From NCBI RefSeq assembly GCF_905475395.1, contig NC_058342.1:32384140-32448139 (forward strand): 64,000 nucleotides of DNA, written 5' to 3'. Positions 22,534-36,100 of this stretch are shown here, one piece after another (the first letter of the stretch is position 1; each line of letters opens with the position of its first letter). This stretch comes from Chrysoperla carnea (lineage: Eukaryota > Arthropoda > Insecta > Neuroptera > Chrysopidae). The position numbers were made by a program, and so were the translations under genes. The notes under the pieces are model-generated. The model made no database searches and was not told the DNA's origin. It saw only the letters and a program-made list of their open reading frames with translations.

Positions 22534-23620
22534 GTTGACATAAGAGGTAAGTATGGCCAGCTTTCAACCAAATATTGAACTACACGAAACTTATTGATTA
22601 AGTTGTGTATAGTTCAACGTTTAGTTAATAGATGGGCATACTTATGTCTTAGTTTTAGGATATTAAGCTGTGTTGTCGTGAATAGCCAGTTGACATAAGA
22701 GGTAAGTATGGCCATCTTTCAACCAAATATTGAACTACACGAAACTTATTGATTAAGTGTATAGTTCAACGTTTAGTTAATAGATGGGCATACTTACCTC
22801 TTAGTTTTAGGATATTAAGCTGTGTTGTCGTGAATAGCCAGTTGACATAAGAGGTAAGTATGGCCATCTTTCAACCAAATATTGAACTACACGAAACTTA
22901 TTGATTAAGTGTATAGTTCAACGTTTAGTTAATAGATGGGCATACTTACCTCTTAGTTTTAGGATATTAAGCTGTGTTGTCGTGAATAGCCAGTTGACAT
23001 AAGAGGTAAGTATGGCCATCTTTCAACCAAATATTGAACTACACGAAACTTATTGATTAAGTGTATAGTTCAACGTTTAGTTAATAGATGGGCATACTTA
23101 CCTCTTAGTTTTAGGATATTAAGCTGTGTTGTCGTGAATAGCCAGTTGACATAAGAGGTAAGTATGGCCATCTTTCAACCAAATATTGAACTACACGAAA
23201 CTTATTGATTAAGTGTATAGTTCAACGTTTAGTTAATAGATGGGCATACTTACCTCTTAGTTTTAGGATATTAAGCTGTGTTGTCGTGAATAGCCAGTTG
23301 ACATAAGAGGTAAGTATGGCCATCTTTCAACCAAATATTGAACTACACGAAACTTATTGATTAAGTGTATAGTTCAACGTTTAGTTAATAGATGGGCATA
23401 CTTACCTCTTAGTTTTAGGATATTAAGCTGTGTTGTCGTGAATAGCCAGTTGACATAAGAGGTAAGTATGGCCATCTTTCAACCAAATATTGAACTACAC
23501 GAAACTTATTGATTAAGTTGTGTATAGTTCAACGTTTGGTTAATAGATGGCCATACTTACCTCTTATGTCAACTGGCTATTCACGACAATACAGCTTAAT
23601 TAATATCCTAGAACTTAATT
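22534..23620. repeat. 152-bp palindromic tandem satellite (7 units)
   Basis: Units begin with TAAGAGGTAAGTATGG at 22541, 22696, 22848, 23000, 23152, 23304 and 23456: spacing 155, then 152 five times. Each unit is a fold-back. Its left part (AAGAGGTAAGTATG...TTGAACTACAC) is the reverse complement of its right part (GTGTATAGTTCAA...CATACTTACCTCTT). The last unit runs out through TTATGTCAACTGGCTATTCA, the reverse complement of the unit junction. Only the outermost units keep AAGTTGTGTA; inner ones have AAGTGTA. No coding capacity. Confidence 0.97.
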
Positions 23621-24404
23621 AACAGTTACATTTTTTTGGCAAAATACTAAATTTTTCGGCTGATAGTTTGAATTTTCATAACTTTTAAGTTCAAATTTAG
23701 ATTCACCAACCTCGAAAATCGCCAGGACAATACTATTTTCTAAATACATTTGTTTTAATCACGTTTTATATTATCGGGAGTCAAAGCCCCGTCCTCTTTT
23801 CGCACAGGGTTCTCGAGGTCGAAAACTTGAAACAATTTTAATTAACCATTCCTGAATTATATCCCAAAGTTTCATTAACTTCCGATTTATTTCCACCTGA
23901 AACTACCTGTCGACTGGCTTATCCAAACAAAATTCTCATAATTTTTCCCGAAATTCATAATTATTTAAATTAACCTTCGTAAATTGCGGGAATTAATGAA
24001 TTGGTCCAAGGAATTTTTGGGTAGTGAAATAAATAAAAGAATAAAAATATTTTTTAATAAATTTTTATTTATTTAGAATTTATAAAATTTGTTGTATATA
24101 GGCAAGAAAACTATGCAAGAAAATATAAATTCAGTAATTATTGGAAAATAAAAACATAATTAACAAATTTTCCAAACATTACTGAATATTTTTGGCTATT
24201 TATAGAGTTATTTTTAAGTACATTCATGTACATTTATTTATAACAAATTGAAAATAAATTTTTGAACAAGAAGCGTAAATTTGATCTCCATTTTTGGCAA
24301 TTTAGAAAATTTTGTACACTTCGCAGTTCTTCTGTAAGGATTTCAGCGAAGTAATTAAAATAAACTGGTTCTTTATCAAAAATTTATATCCAATTTTGAA
24401 TATA
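23621..24404. other. intergenic, no gene
   Basis: AT-rich sequence between the palindromic satellite and a small MITE. Nothing recognised. Confidence 0.6.
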
Positions 24405-24520
24405 CAGTCAAAATCTGTTATCGTGACGTTTTTTATAACAATATGAACCCGTTAATACGTTCTTTTAACGTTAATCGAATCTTTTGACGATCGAACTAGT
24501 GATCAGATCGATTTTGACTG
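24405..24520. mobile_element. 116-bp MITE with pogo-like CAGTCAAAAT ends
   Basis: It starts with CAGTCAAAATCTGTTATCGT and ends with GATCGATTTTGACTG, flanked by TA on both sides. Its ends match the element at 14519-15539. Confidence 0.75.
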
Positions 24521-25620
24521 TATACAAGGGTCAATTTAATATTTTGAAAATATCCCTTAGGATATATTTTAACAAAAGGTCCGTCCTATTAATAGTAACA
24601 GAATAATGTTAGGGTTTTTCCATATATCTCAGAAACTATAAAATTTATTCCTTCGAGGAACTAAACCGTCTGGCCCTGAATAACACAGTCAGTGTTTCCC
24701 GGCGGTGAAGCTGGGGGCTTTCTGAGTGGCGATTGACCTCTACAGAATCCTATAGCTTCATCACCTTAAAATAGCATTTCATACCCGGAGACGTTTCATC
24801 TTCGGGTGACAGGTTGTTCTTAAGTAGGGCACAGAGGACCTTTTGGTCTAGGTGCTAGGGACCCATTTGCAGAACTCCTCTTTTGTATTATTATTATTAT
24901 TTCCATTTCTATTTAAAAATGGCAAAGACCTTTTATTACAAAAATTTACCTAAATCGTTTTGGTACATTGACTCTAGTGGCGGATTTAACACAGTTGCAC
25001 TGTTCCCCGCAATGGTAAACTGTTGTTCCAGTAACTATTAAGTTTCTAGGGTTCTTATTTGGAGATTCTTTCAACAAAAATGAAAACGCGCTCGTCAAAC
25101 GATAAGCAAAAGATTGGATTGGCGTTCCTGCTTGTCTTCTGGAGAACAGCCTTTAATTTTCTTCGAAAGTGGATAATTTCAAGGGGAAAGAGTCACCATA
25201 TTTAGTGAGTAAATTTTGATTGTTTCCTTAAATCCGCCACTGATTGACCCACAAATTAAACTTAATAAAAAAAATATTAATAAAAATTATAATCACATTT
25301 TACAAAAGAGAAAAAAGTTACTAAACATATCACAATAAATAAATATAAAAGAAATAAATGTTACTAAAAAAAAAAATTGAATATTTTTTAAATAAATTAT
25401 TTGCAAAAAATCGGTATACAAGACTTTAAGGCACTTGTATTTTTTTTTTTTGAGTCATCATATTAGTCGAATACGAAAATATATTTGACCTTGAAATTCG
25501 AAGACACAGATCGAATTGGTATGAGTTTTTAAGAAGAGAATTACCCTTCGATGAAGTTTCAACGAGATGTATTAACGCGATTCACAATTATTCGTTTGCA
25601 AAGCTGCAAGTAACTGCCCA
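24521..25620. other. intergenic; possible retroelement 3' end
   Basis: About 24680-24900 is less AT-rich and ends in a TATTATTATTATTATT run (24885-24901), as expected for a LINE or SINE 3' end, but I cannot place it in a family. The rest shows nothing I can support. Confidence 0.35.
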
Positions 25621-25624
25621 GAAT

Positions 25625-25990
25625 GATCAGGGCCGTCTTACCCGGGAGGTGCTTATCCATGGGGAACCTTGGGAGCGCTTCAGATTATCTAAATAACTTC
25701 AGAAATGGATAAACCAATGAATTCTAAGGAAAAGTACTTCATATTTTCTAGGTTTCCGAAATCTTTCGTTTAAATCTGGTTTAATAAGAGAATATAAAAA
25801 ATGTCGAAAGACTTGTCTTCTGAGAGTGCGCAAAGGGCATCTAACAGGGCCGTCGTACCCGAAAGAGTAAGGGCTGCATGATATACGGACGCAGGAACCT
25901 AGGAAGCGCTTCAGATTATCTAAATAACCTCAGAAATGGATAAACCAATTAATTCCAAGCTCCATAAAAGTGCTCCATACTTTCTAAGGT
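25625..25990. repeat. direct duplication of about 130 bp
   Basis: GGGCCGTCTTACCCG...GCGCTTCAGATTATCTAAAT...CAGAAATGGATAAACCAAT (25630-25720) is repeated with changes at 25848-25950. The offset is about 218 bp. Noncoding. Confidence 0.75.
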
Positions 25991-26642
25991 TCCAGAATCA
26001 TTCTGGTTTAAAAAAATAATATGAAAATGTCATTTAACTTTTCTCCTGAGAGAAAACAACAAAAAAACCTCAATCTGTTGCCTCAAATTTCATGGCTAAC
26101 AAAACTATTTTCATTTTCCCGTGCTAGGCTCATTAGACCCATGATGTGACCTTGTATGTTGGCTCCTTAAATTATTTTAAAGGCGTATTACTAAAATTTA
26201 AAAAAACAAATATACTAAAAGTGTTTTTTCAACTTCGAAAAGGAGCAAAACACTCTGTGTATACTTATAACAAAACAAAAATTTTGATTAAAAATTAAGG
26301 AACTTTTTAGGGGGAATTTATACGCTGTTTAAAATAAATACAGGATGAATTGTAAAAATATCACACGTTAAGTCACACTTAAATTACGTCATCCGTGTGA
26401 CTTGACGGATTTAAAGTACGAGAGGAAGCTTGAAGCCATCGAAAGTGCCAAACCGACCCTTTGATATTCCAACTTTGATGACTAAGTTTTAATTTCTCTT
26501 CGGAGAATCTTCGGAGGATAACTTTTAATGAAATCATCCTGGTTGAAAACCTTTCAAACTTACTCTTGAGCTTTTATGAATAGAGTCCTAAGTTACAATT
26601 TTCTTTTTAAAAAATTGTGTTTTTTTATACAATTTGAAAATA

Positions 26643-26974
26643 GAGTCAAAATCGGTTATAACGATATCGTTTACAACGACGAATCGGTTAGTACGTTGGA
26701 TTGGAAGAAAAGAAAGATTCGACCAAGAAAAATAAAAGCCCTGTCGAAAAATACAACGTGAAACAGCAAAAGGTCGAGTTAGAATGACTTAAACTGGACT
26801 TTTTTGTGAACTATATTGTCGTCTTTGTCGACGGGGCTTTTATTTTTCTTCCACCATTGTTCCAGTCACAAAATTAGCTCATAGTGACATTTCTCTCAGA
26901 ACATAATTACTCCATTTTGGTAAAAAGTAAGAACTATCGGATTTAAGGACAATAATTTAACCGATTTTGACTAT
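26643..26974. mobile_element. pogo-like MITE of about 330 bp
   Basis: The left end AGTCAAAATCGGTTATAACGA and the right end AACCGATTTTGACT are inverted copies, flanked by TA-rich sequence. CGACGAATCGGTT and an AAAATAAAAGCCC / GGGCTTTTATTTTT inner inverted repeat support a palindromic element. The short frame across it is not a gene. Confidence 0.6.
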
Positions 26975-27133
26975 ATATAGAAATCAACAGGCTTGGTGGG
27001 GGGGAGTCTGTGCTACGTAAATTTTACGTAAGTTGGATTCCCAATCCTGAGAATAACTGATTTTAAAGAGTGTGATATATACAATTCAAGAATTTAAAAA
27101 AAAAAAACAAAGAAAAATCAATTTTCCTTTCAT

Positions 27134-30100
27134 TTACATCTTTTCAAAACTACTAAATTTAAAAATTAATAAAAATATTGATTCGTTGAAATTAATTTGT
27201 TTAACAATAATATTAGTCCATGCGCTAGAAATGTAAGTTCCGGCACGATAATTTGCTGATACCTCCAAGCAGAAGGGATGCTCGGATGATCGTAGAAATC
27301 GTAGGAAATTAAAGATGACATATAGGAACACACCAATTTGTCGTGAAAACTTTTTTTTCCAAGAACTTCACCCAACAGACTTTTCGCAAATATTCGCTGC
27401 ATGGACTATTTAATTTTTTTAGATCAGTCTATATAAATTAAAAATTATTAATAAAATTGCAAATATTGGTAACTTTTGGAACGATGTGGATGCTGAGCTC
27501 GAAATTCCATTATCGAATTCCGTATATGGAGTCACTGAAAATAATAACATAAATTTTATTATATTTATGGAAAATTGGATCCGTAAAATTAAAAAGTTGA
27601 GATCATTTAACGATTAGCCAAGTAATTTTTGAGTCAAATACGATATTTTGGGTCGATTTGTCTCTAAAACAACTTATTAGGCTCTAAAAAAACTTCTTTT
27701 GACTCCAGAATAGGTTCTATACCAAAATAACTCCAGTCAAAACAACTCCGTACCAAAATAATTCCGGTTAAAGCAACTCGGTACCAAAACAACTTCGGAA
27801 AGTGTTTCTCAGTTTGGATAAGGACCCGTGCTAACTCAACCCAATTAAAGGCATGGCCAATCCGTGGATCAGTGAGTAAACGCAGTTGCACAGTCAACGC
27901 GAGTTGTTTTTATATCGAGTTCTTTTTCTGCCGAGTTGTAATCACTTAATTGTTTTGACCGGAGCAATTAAATACCGAGTTTATCTAAAATTTCTCATCA
28001 AAAACTTCTTAGCCAGGAAAGTGAATAGACTTCTTTCTTTCTCCTGTTGAGTTCAAATTTACTTACCGGAAGTTGGTGTCCAATAATTTGTAGATTGAGT
28101 CGTAAGATGATTACTTGCATTATTATTATCTAAGGGCATAACAGGTTTCGGACTAGGATGCGTACCATAACATGCTCCTAAAATACAAAAGAAAAACTCG
28201 TGAACATCAAATTTCTACCCTTAAAATAACATTTCCCTCTCCGACGGACAACTGGAAATGGATTAATTAGGTGATTTTATGAACACCTATACCAAATGCG
28301 TTACAAACTTGGGACTAAATTTAATATACCTTGATATATTTGACATACAGGGTATGCAAATGGCACCTCAATACATAAAGATTCGCCACCCCTGACTTAA
28401 TACATAACCCTACACATCAAATTTCAGGGCAATCTAACTAAAGGAGACCGCTGGGGGATTATATTTACCTTGCTTATAAAGTTTCATGCCATAGTCCAAT
28501 GGATTCTTAAGTCTTTGACATTGTTCACCAGCTTCCATAATATTGATTTGTTTATCCGAGATGATTGATCCCACAAAACATTCGTAGAAACTTGGTGCCA
28601 AATCAATTCGTTGGGTATACGTATATAATAAACCATTTTCTTCCCATTGCCCCAAGCATTTATACTGACGTTCTGAAAAACAAGAAAAAACATTCGATTA
28701 AATTTCCGCTGTACACGTAGAGGGGGTTATGCAAAACAATGATTAGAGTGAATTTTTAAAATGCGCGCGCATAGGAAATGTCACTCACAATAGATAAGGA
28801 TAGATAGATGACAGATTAAGTGCCACCTATGAGCTGTAGTACGTAGTATTATTTGTTTACATTATTCATAAATTATTATATTTGTTATTAAAAACTTATT
28901 ATTTACATTACTTATGCTAAAACTATGGTAAAACCCACTTTTCGACAGAATATAACGAATTTTTCACAGACTATGACTAAAAAAACCCTTTTGATGACGT
29001 TAAACTTACCTTCATAAACTTGAGAGTGCGAACAATCTGAAACCGTATAAAACATGGTATCCGGTGCTTGACAATCTGATGATAATTTAGCACAAAATAA
29101 GGAACCATCTGGAAGTTGTCCGGTATATTCACCAGCAACAGGACATTCACCAGGTTCTTTTCGTAATCTTGCTTGTGTTATCCATGTATCGGGTAAGAAG
29201 TTTGAATCGGAGCATAAATCTGGATCGTAACTTTTATTTGTTTGTATTCCTAACTGGAATTCCATAACATTGGTGCTTCGTTGTTTGACCCACAGACAGT
29301 TATATGATTCTTCACCACTAAAAAAGAACCGATGAATTTAGACGAGGAATCCCAAAAAAATGTATACACTGAGTTTCAACGAGAAACACCAACGCGATTC
29401 ACAATTACTCGTTTGGGGAATTGTTTGGAATATCCTGACAGGTCCGTGAGCAGGAATTATTCAAGGACATCACTGCATTTACAGGATTAAATTCCCCTCC
29501 CCCGTGGATATGGGACTGTAACCTGAAGAAACATTCCGGAACTTCGACCGCCCCCACAAGAGAAAGGGATGTCATTGAAAAGTTTAAAAATCTTCTAGAA
29601 AATGTTCTCGAAAACAAACATGCCGAAATAGCAATTATCCGACCAGCGTAATCAGCTGTGCCTGTCCCACAATGGCTAACAAGAATTTTTACCGCTTTTT
29701 TCGAATGGTTGCTATCAAAATTGGGCTTGATCTGTCCCATAAGACTAAAAAACCGTTTGCCGAGCAGATTTTCTAAGAAATAACTGAAACTTTTCCCTAA
29801 TTTCTCTTGTGGGGCCAGTAGATGATGATGACTTTCCGGTATGAATCCCGAGGATATTCCAAATAAACGATTAATTGTGAGTTTTCGTCGTTGTGTTAAC
29901 TTACCATTGTGTTCTGGAGAAAACCGAATATTTAGTTTGATCTGTGTTTGAGCGTGCCAAACATTTAAAAGTGTACGTTTTAAAGGATGTATGATCTTTG
30001 TATAAAAATGTATTTTCATTTACAATAATATGTTGCCATTTTCCAACTAACCATTCAGGAAAACTGCAAAAAATAATGGACCATTAGTTATATTAATTTT

Positions 30101-33100
30101 GTTAATTAAAAATCATTCTTGAAACTTGATGAATAAAATTAATCGAGGAAAATCCTATCGATTACTAGTTATGAACTAGAGTGAGCTACTTATTGTGCTT
30201 GAAAATTTAGGTCAAGTTAAATGTCTGCGTAAGATGTACACCTACACACCGAACATTTTTCGCTTGAAGAATTTTCATCGATAAATGTTATTGAATGTCT
30301 ACTGGAAAAGAGGACAACTTGTATGTCTAGTGGAAAAGAAGCTTATCTGCCAGTATTATGATTGAGGTGGCAACCCTGTCTTAGTGGCATCTGAGAGAAA
30401 TACTATTAGGAGTTCATTTTGTGACTAGTACATTAAAAAATTATCCTTCTTTACGGAAAACTGAAATTCAGGTCGTTAAAAAACAAGCTGAGGCATGAAA
30501 CGGTTCGATTAGGGCCCCCCAAAACTTTCCAAAACACGAAGACAATTCATTGAATTCATATAAATTGAAATTTATGAACCGGTATCAACATAAACTTTTA
30601 GCAATTTAAATAATTACAAACAAAAAAACTTTAAATTTTATCACTCTGTATACAGGCAGTCCCGGATCTACGTATTTTTAACGAAATAAAAACGTGTCAC
30701 GTTTTCACTCTCAAAATAGTTGAAGCGTTTTGAAATACTTTGTATTGAATTGTTAGTAATGGAAGTATTTAGATTTACCTGCATCGACTGTGAATAACTT
30801 CCGTTGGCCAATTATTTTGAGGTATTGGGGTTAGATGTAACGCTTCATGACCGTACAATGCATGATGTAGATTATTTATGCAAGTAGAATCGCTGGCAAC
30901 CGCAATACTTATTGATCCATTTTTTTCCTCATGATAAATCTGCAAACAATTCAAAAATATTTTTTTTCAATATAACCTCAGATAACTTCCATACACACAC
31001 ACAAAAAAAACTTACAGCACAACGGTATTGTAAGATTCGTTCGTTGTTCGGACCTGGACCCAATAATGCTAAGTATTGTTGATTATTACGTCCTTCCCAA
31101 TTACCAAGACATTCAAAAGTTGTGTCTGAAATTAAACAGAGAAATTGATTATTTTGATGTATGCTTCTCGAAGATAAATCGTTCTCAAGTGGACATGTCA
31201 AAATGAGGGATCTCGTAAATTTTCGTATTCTTGAAAACTCCCCTTCGGTTGCATTTTCTCCAATTTCCCGGCAATTATAATGTAGTAATTATTTCCTCCA
31301 ATATAAATAATCCCAAATTTAAAACTTAATTGGCAACGCAGTGGGAAAGTTATCTTTCCTGGGAAACTCCCTCGCCATTTTAATAATTAATTCAACTTGA
31401 CTTGAGGGAATTTTAAGATTATTTTATTTAGATTCTTACCATTATTTTCGAAAGAACAGTCCTGGAAATGTAGATTTAACGCCGAACCAGACGGGCATGA
31501 ATCAATCGAAGATTTTCGATTAAAGCAAACAGCTTTATTCGAAGCATCGTCACTTACGTCATACGTAAAAGTAAATTTCCCATGAATTGGACAGTATTCC
31601 TTACGAATTACATGACCTTCAGCATCAAATTTTTCTAAAAAAAAACAGAAGTTAAGGTAAAAAATTCGATTCAATCGAAATTTTCGAAAGATAAAAAGTC
31701 TTACTGTATAACATAATTTCGGTGGTTGCGTTAATTTTATTGAGAACTTCTTCTGAAGGACACACTGCCAACGATTCATTTCGCCAACATTTCGATAAAA
31801 AATCTGAATTCACTGTATTCACTTGTAAAACGTTCCTAGAACGTAATTTCAAATGAACGCATCGATAACAAGCTGAGTTTATTGATCTGAAAATAAAAAT
31901 GAAAATTTTGATAGATTATTAAATATATTCAGGAATTTTCACAGGTCAAGTTTAGGAAAAAAATATGAAAATTTTCTAAGTGGCGGAAAAATTGGAGTAT
32001 TTATCTTTCAGAGTGAAAAGTCAACAGAGGCTAAATTGATGATTATTTCGCTAATACCCGAAAAAAAAATGAAAGCCAGGTTTTTAACTATAAACTCATG
32101 GACCGTATTTGTTTTGTTCGAAATTTTTTGCACGATAAGCTTCAAAATGTAGTACGTAGTATTATTTGTTTACATTATTTATAAATTATTATATTTGTTA
32201 TTAAAAACTTAAAATTTTCGAATACTGTTAAAGGTATTTCCTGCATGGTATTTGCAGTTCCTTTGCTAGAACTATGGTAAAACCTACTTTTCGACAGAAT
32301 TGGACGAATTTCTCACAGGCTAAGAATAAACTGGGCCCTCTAAATAGGGCACCACTAGAGAACTCAAAGTTCATTTACGAAGACTAAAAAAAAGGGTACC
32401 ACAAGGAGGGCATGAAGTTCATCAACAGAGTAAAAAAAACGGTCTCTATAAATTTTACACACTGGACCTTTTCCCTTAAATTCGCCACTGGCCAAAAAAT
32501 GTTCTTTCGCCTTGAATACACTAGGCTCCCCAAATTGTACAAGTCTCGCAATAGTTTAAAGTCAGCCTTACCAAGACAATGTTCACCATCATCTGCCGTA
32601 CTAATACGCAGCTAAATAGAATATTATGGTTTAAAATTAGATAAAGACACAGATAAGAGAATCGCATAAATAGCATTTATTATTATTAGTCTCCCATAAT
32701 TCACCGTGTCCGCGTCCGCATCTTGCATTGCATGCAATAATCGCGTAAATAACATTATACAAATGAATTGTTCATTTATTATTGGATTTGATTATATAAT
32801 CATTTGATTACAATGAGTAATAAAAAAATAACAAACAAAAAAAAAAAACTTTTATTCATCATCAAACAAGTAACTAAGAAAATAATTGTACTGCAACGAT
32901 CCATTGAAACTTAAGTCTTCTACAGTGGCGGTTTTCAAGCTGTTCAGAAAATAAACGGATACCACGGCCCTATCCAGCGGAATCAGTTATTTTTCATTCC
33001 GTTATGAGCTCGATTTAATAAGATATGCAAGGATTTAATAATACTAGGGATTTCAATAAAATCTTATAAATACATTTTTTGATTGACAAAGTTTCCAAAA

Positions 33101-36100
33101 TTCACGAAAAAATTCCTAGATCATCGGGCTTTTTAATTTTTATTTCATCGTTCAAAGTTGGCTGAAAACATGATGAATCATATAGGTTATCGTTTTCAAT
33201 TCGATATTTCTTTATCAAAAAATCTAGAGAGTGTGATAAAAAACTATCTAAAATATTTAGACAATCTTGTAGTTTATAAAAATACCATCAAAATATAAGG
33301 TTGCCGATGATATCAAAACTAAATTTTAATCTAATTATGAGATCATCGAAGATCCAATTTTTTTATGAACAGAGACGACTATAGTTAGTTTATTAATGAT
33401 TGAAGAGAGATATCTATATTATCAAATTTATAAGCATCATTTGCACACAATATATTATATATTTTTGTAGTTGCGTGGTATTGTAAATCTAAAAATAACT
33501 CTTTATTTGACTACAAAGCATGTATTTGGTTTATATGTATACCGTGCAATAAACCAAAACGTTTTTACAATACTGTACTTTGTCCAGCGACCGAAGGGAC
33601 ACCTCGAAAACCGGAAGGGTTCAAAACCGGAGAGGTGGTACCCAGGAACTTTTTTCTTAAATCCGTTACTGAGTATAAATAGGGGACAGTTGCGGTACTA
33701 TAAGTAAGCTATAAATAATACGAAGATAAAAATCAAGTAAATCTTTTGCGCTACCTCTACGAATTATTACCAACATAATGTAATCTCATTATATAGAATA
33801 CAGTGTATACAACTTAATAAAAAAAAACTATCTTGTTTGTTGCATGTGATTCTGTAATTAAAAAGTGCAATATTATATTCAATTAAATACTTATATATAA
33901 TTAATTAACCTTGTATGTATCGGATTAGTCGAAGCGCGAACACCCAAAAACATACGTCAATCAGTATGCTTTGAAAAGTTCTAAAAAAAAAAACGTTCCG
34001 AACAAAAATTGTCATGTCCCTCATTTCCACTGAGCACTTTGGGCAAATATTCAGGGGCAGCTTGACGGGGGCCCCGGTCTGCCCTCAAATATTTACGGTT
34101 AATGCGAAAATCGCATTTTTTCCCATAAATTACAGGTCATGTTTTAAAAACTACGCCTCTGGAGAATTTTTAAACCCGATTTTCGTTTTTCTTGGATTAA
34201 AATTAATCTAGAGAATGATTTTTATTAAAATCGGAAACTAAAAATTTATCTCGAATTTTTACAATTTTTTTAAGGGGTACCCCTTCGGAAAATTTAAAAA
34301 AATCGAATGAAATTTTGTGTTGGCGATTTGGATGAAAATCATTTAACAACCTAAGAAAAACGAAAACCGCGTTAAAAAATAAGCCTCAGCTTTAGTTTTC
34401 ATGATATTCGCTGTAGTTTATTAGAAAATTTCAAAAAATTACTTTTAATTAAATCGTGTGGGTAAAACTTCAAAAATACAACTTTGACAGAAATTTAACA
34501 GGATTTTCGTTTTTCTGTATATAATACTTAGACGTAGTGTGTATACATGTACTTAATACACACACTTTTTATACTTAATCGACCCGGCCACCGTTGCTGT
34601 TAATTATAAATATCTCGCTTGAAAATCGATTGAAAGTTAATATATTTATATTTATAAATATATTTAGGTAGACACTTTATTTGATTTCATAAAATTCTTT
34701 AAAAAGTCGGTTTAAAGTCATATTATCTTCAGACGTTAATTTTGTGGACTACGGTTGTTAGACTAATTTACAGACCGTTTACTGTATGCTTTATAAATAC
34801 TGCAATAATATGTATAAATATTTATGGGCATAAGGCAACTTACATGACATTATTGTCATAGCAATTGCATATGTGTCAAATACAAAATCAATAACAAAAC
34901 AAGTGAAACCAAACAATTGATTGAGTTAATTGTTGAAATACCCTGCATAGACAGTTTTGATTACTCTGTCACATTACACATACATACATATTACACATAC
35001 ATAACTGATATTCCCATATAATACATACTATATGATAAAATTTGCGCTCTCACGGGTAAACAATGATGTTTACGAAAAATTGTTTCAAACAAAAGTTGTT
35101 AATTTTTTTATAAGGAACATTTTTTACATTTAATTTTTTTTCTATCTCTACTGGTTTACAAGATGGGTCTTACGAACCCAATACCCAATTGCCCTATGTT
35201 GCTCATTTATCGACCTCACTTTTTACGTCCTAAGCACGCTATAAAACCAAGAAAGAGAGAAAGACATACAGACAGCCCGAAATGGGCTAATTAGGGGATT
35301 TTATGAACACCTATATCAAAATTTTGTTTATAGTATCAATATTTTTAAGCGTTACAAACATGGGACTAAACTCAGATTCAAATTAGAGACAAAATTGAAA
35401 CGATTTAGATTTTAGACTAAATATTTTCAAAAATAGTTTGATATCTAAAATAAATAAATGAACAAGAAATGCATAAAAAAAATTTTTGGCTAGTTTGTGT
35501 TAAAATTCCTTGAAGATTATAAACACGATTATAAATTGGTAGACATTTGAAATAAATTTTATTTATGTCTAGTATTGAAAATCGTAGGCGCCAAAGAATG
35601 CATTTAAAATGTCACCTTAACGTTACAACGTTGCCTGTATATGAGAATGCCTGCGCCTCTTTAACTCCAGTCTCAACCAATGCAACTAAACAACGAACAA
35701 CAAACATTGAACAACGATACTAAACAATTCGGGTGTGGAACTCCACATTCTTGATTCTACATATATTGTTAACTGTCAAACGCAATATAAATTATTATGT
35801 CTGCTCAAAATTATTTATTACAGGGTGTGCAAGCCATTCAGATGCTAATTTCGAATAACATAATGTTAGCATAAATATTATCAAAGATAATAAATGAGAA
35901 CTCTAAGATATTTCGAAATAAATTTAGATTTTTGCCCTTATTTCCAAGACGTATTTCGACTGCCAAGTAGTCATTATCACTATGAATTAGCTAATCATAG
36001 TTACTCTTATTGTGTATGTTACTCGTTGCTAATTTGGTGGCGGACTGCACACTACCATGATGACTACTTGGTAGTCGAAATAAGTATTTATATAATACAA

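Noticed and set aside
27356..27385. Short identity to the LINE at 49020 (AGTCTGTTGGGTGAAG)
   Set aside because: Only about 20 bases match, with no extension on either side; probably chance or too small to call.
29405..30019. 204-codon minus-strand frame
   Set aside because: It overlaps exon 30063-29905 in the wrong frame and runs on through an intron; the spliced frame matches the family.
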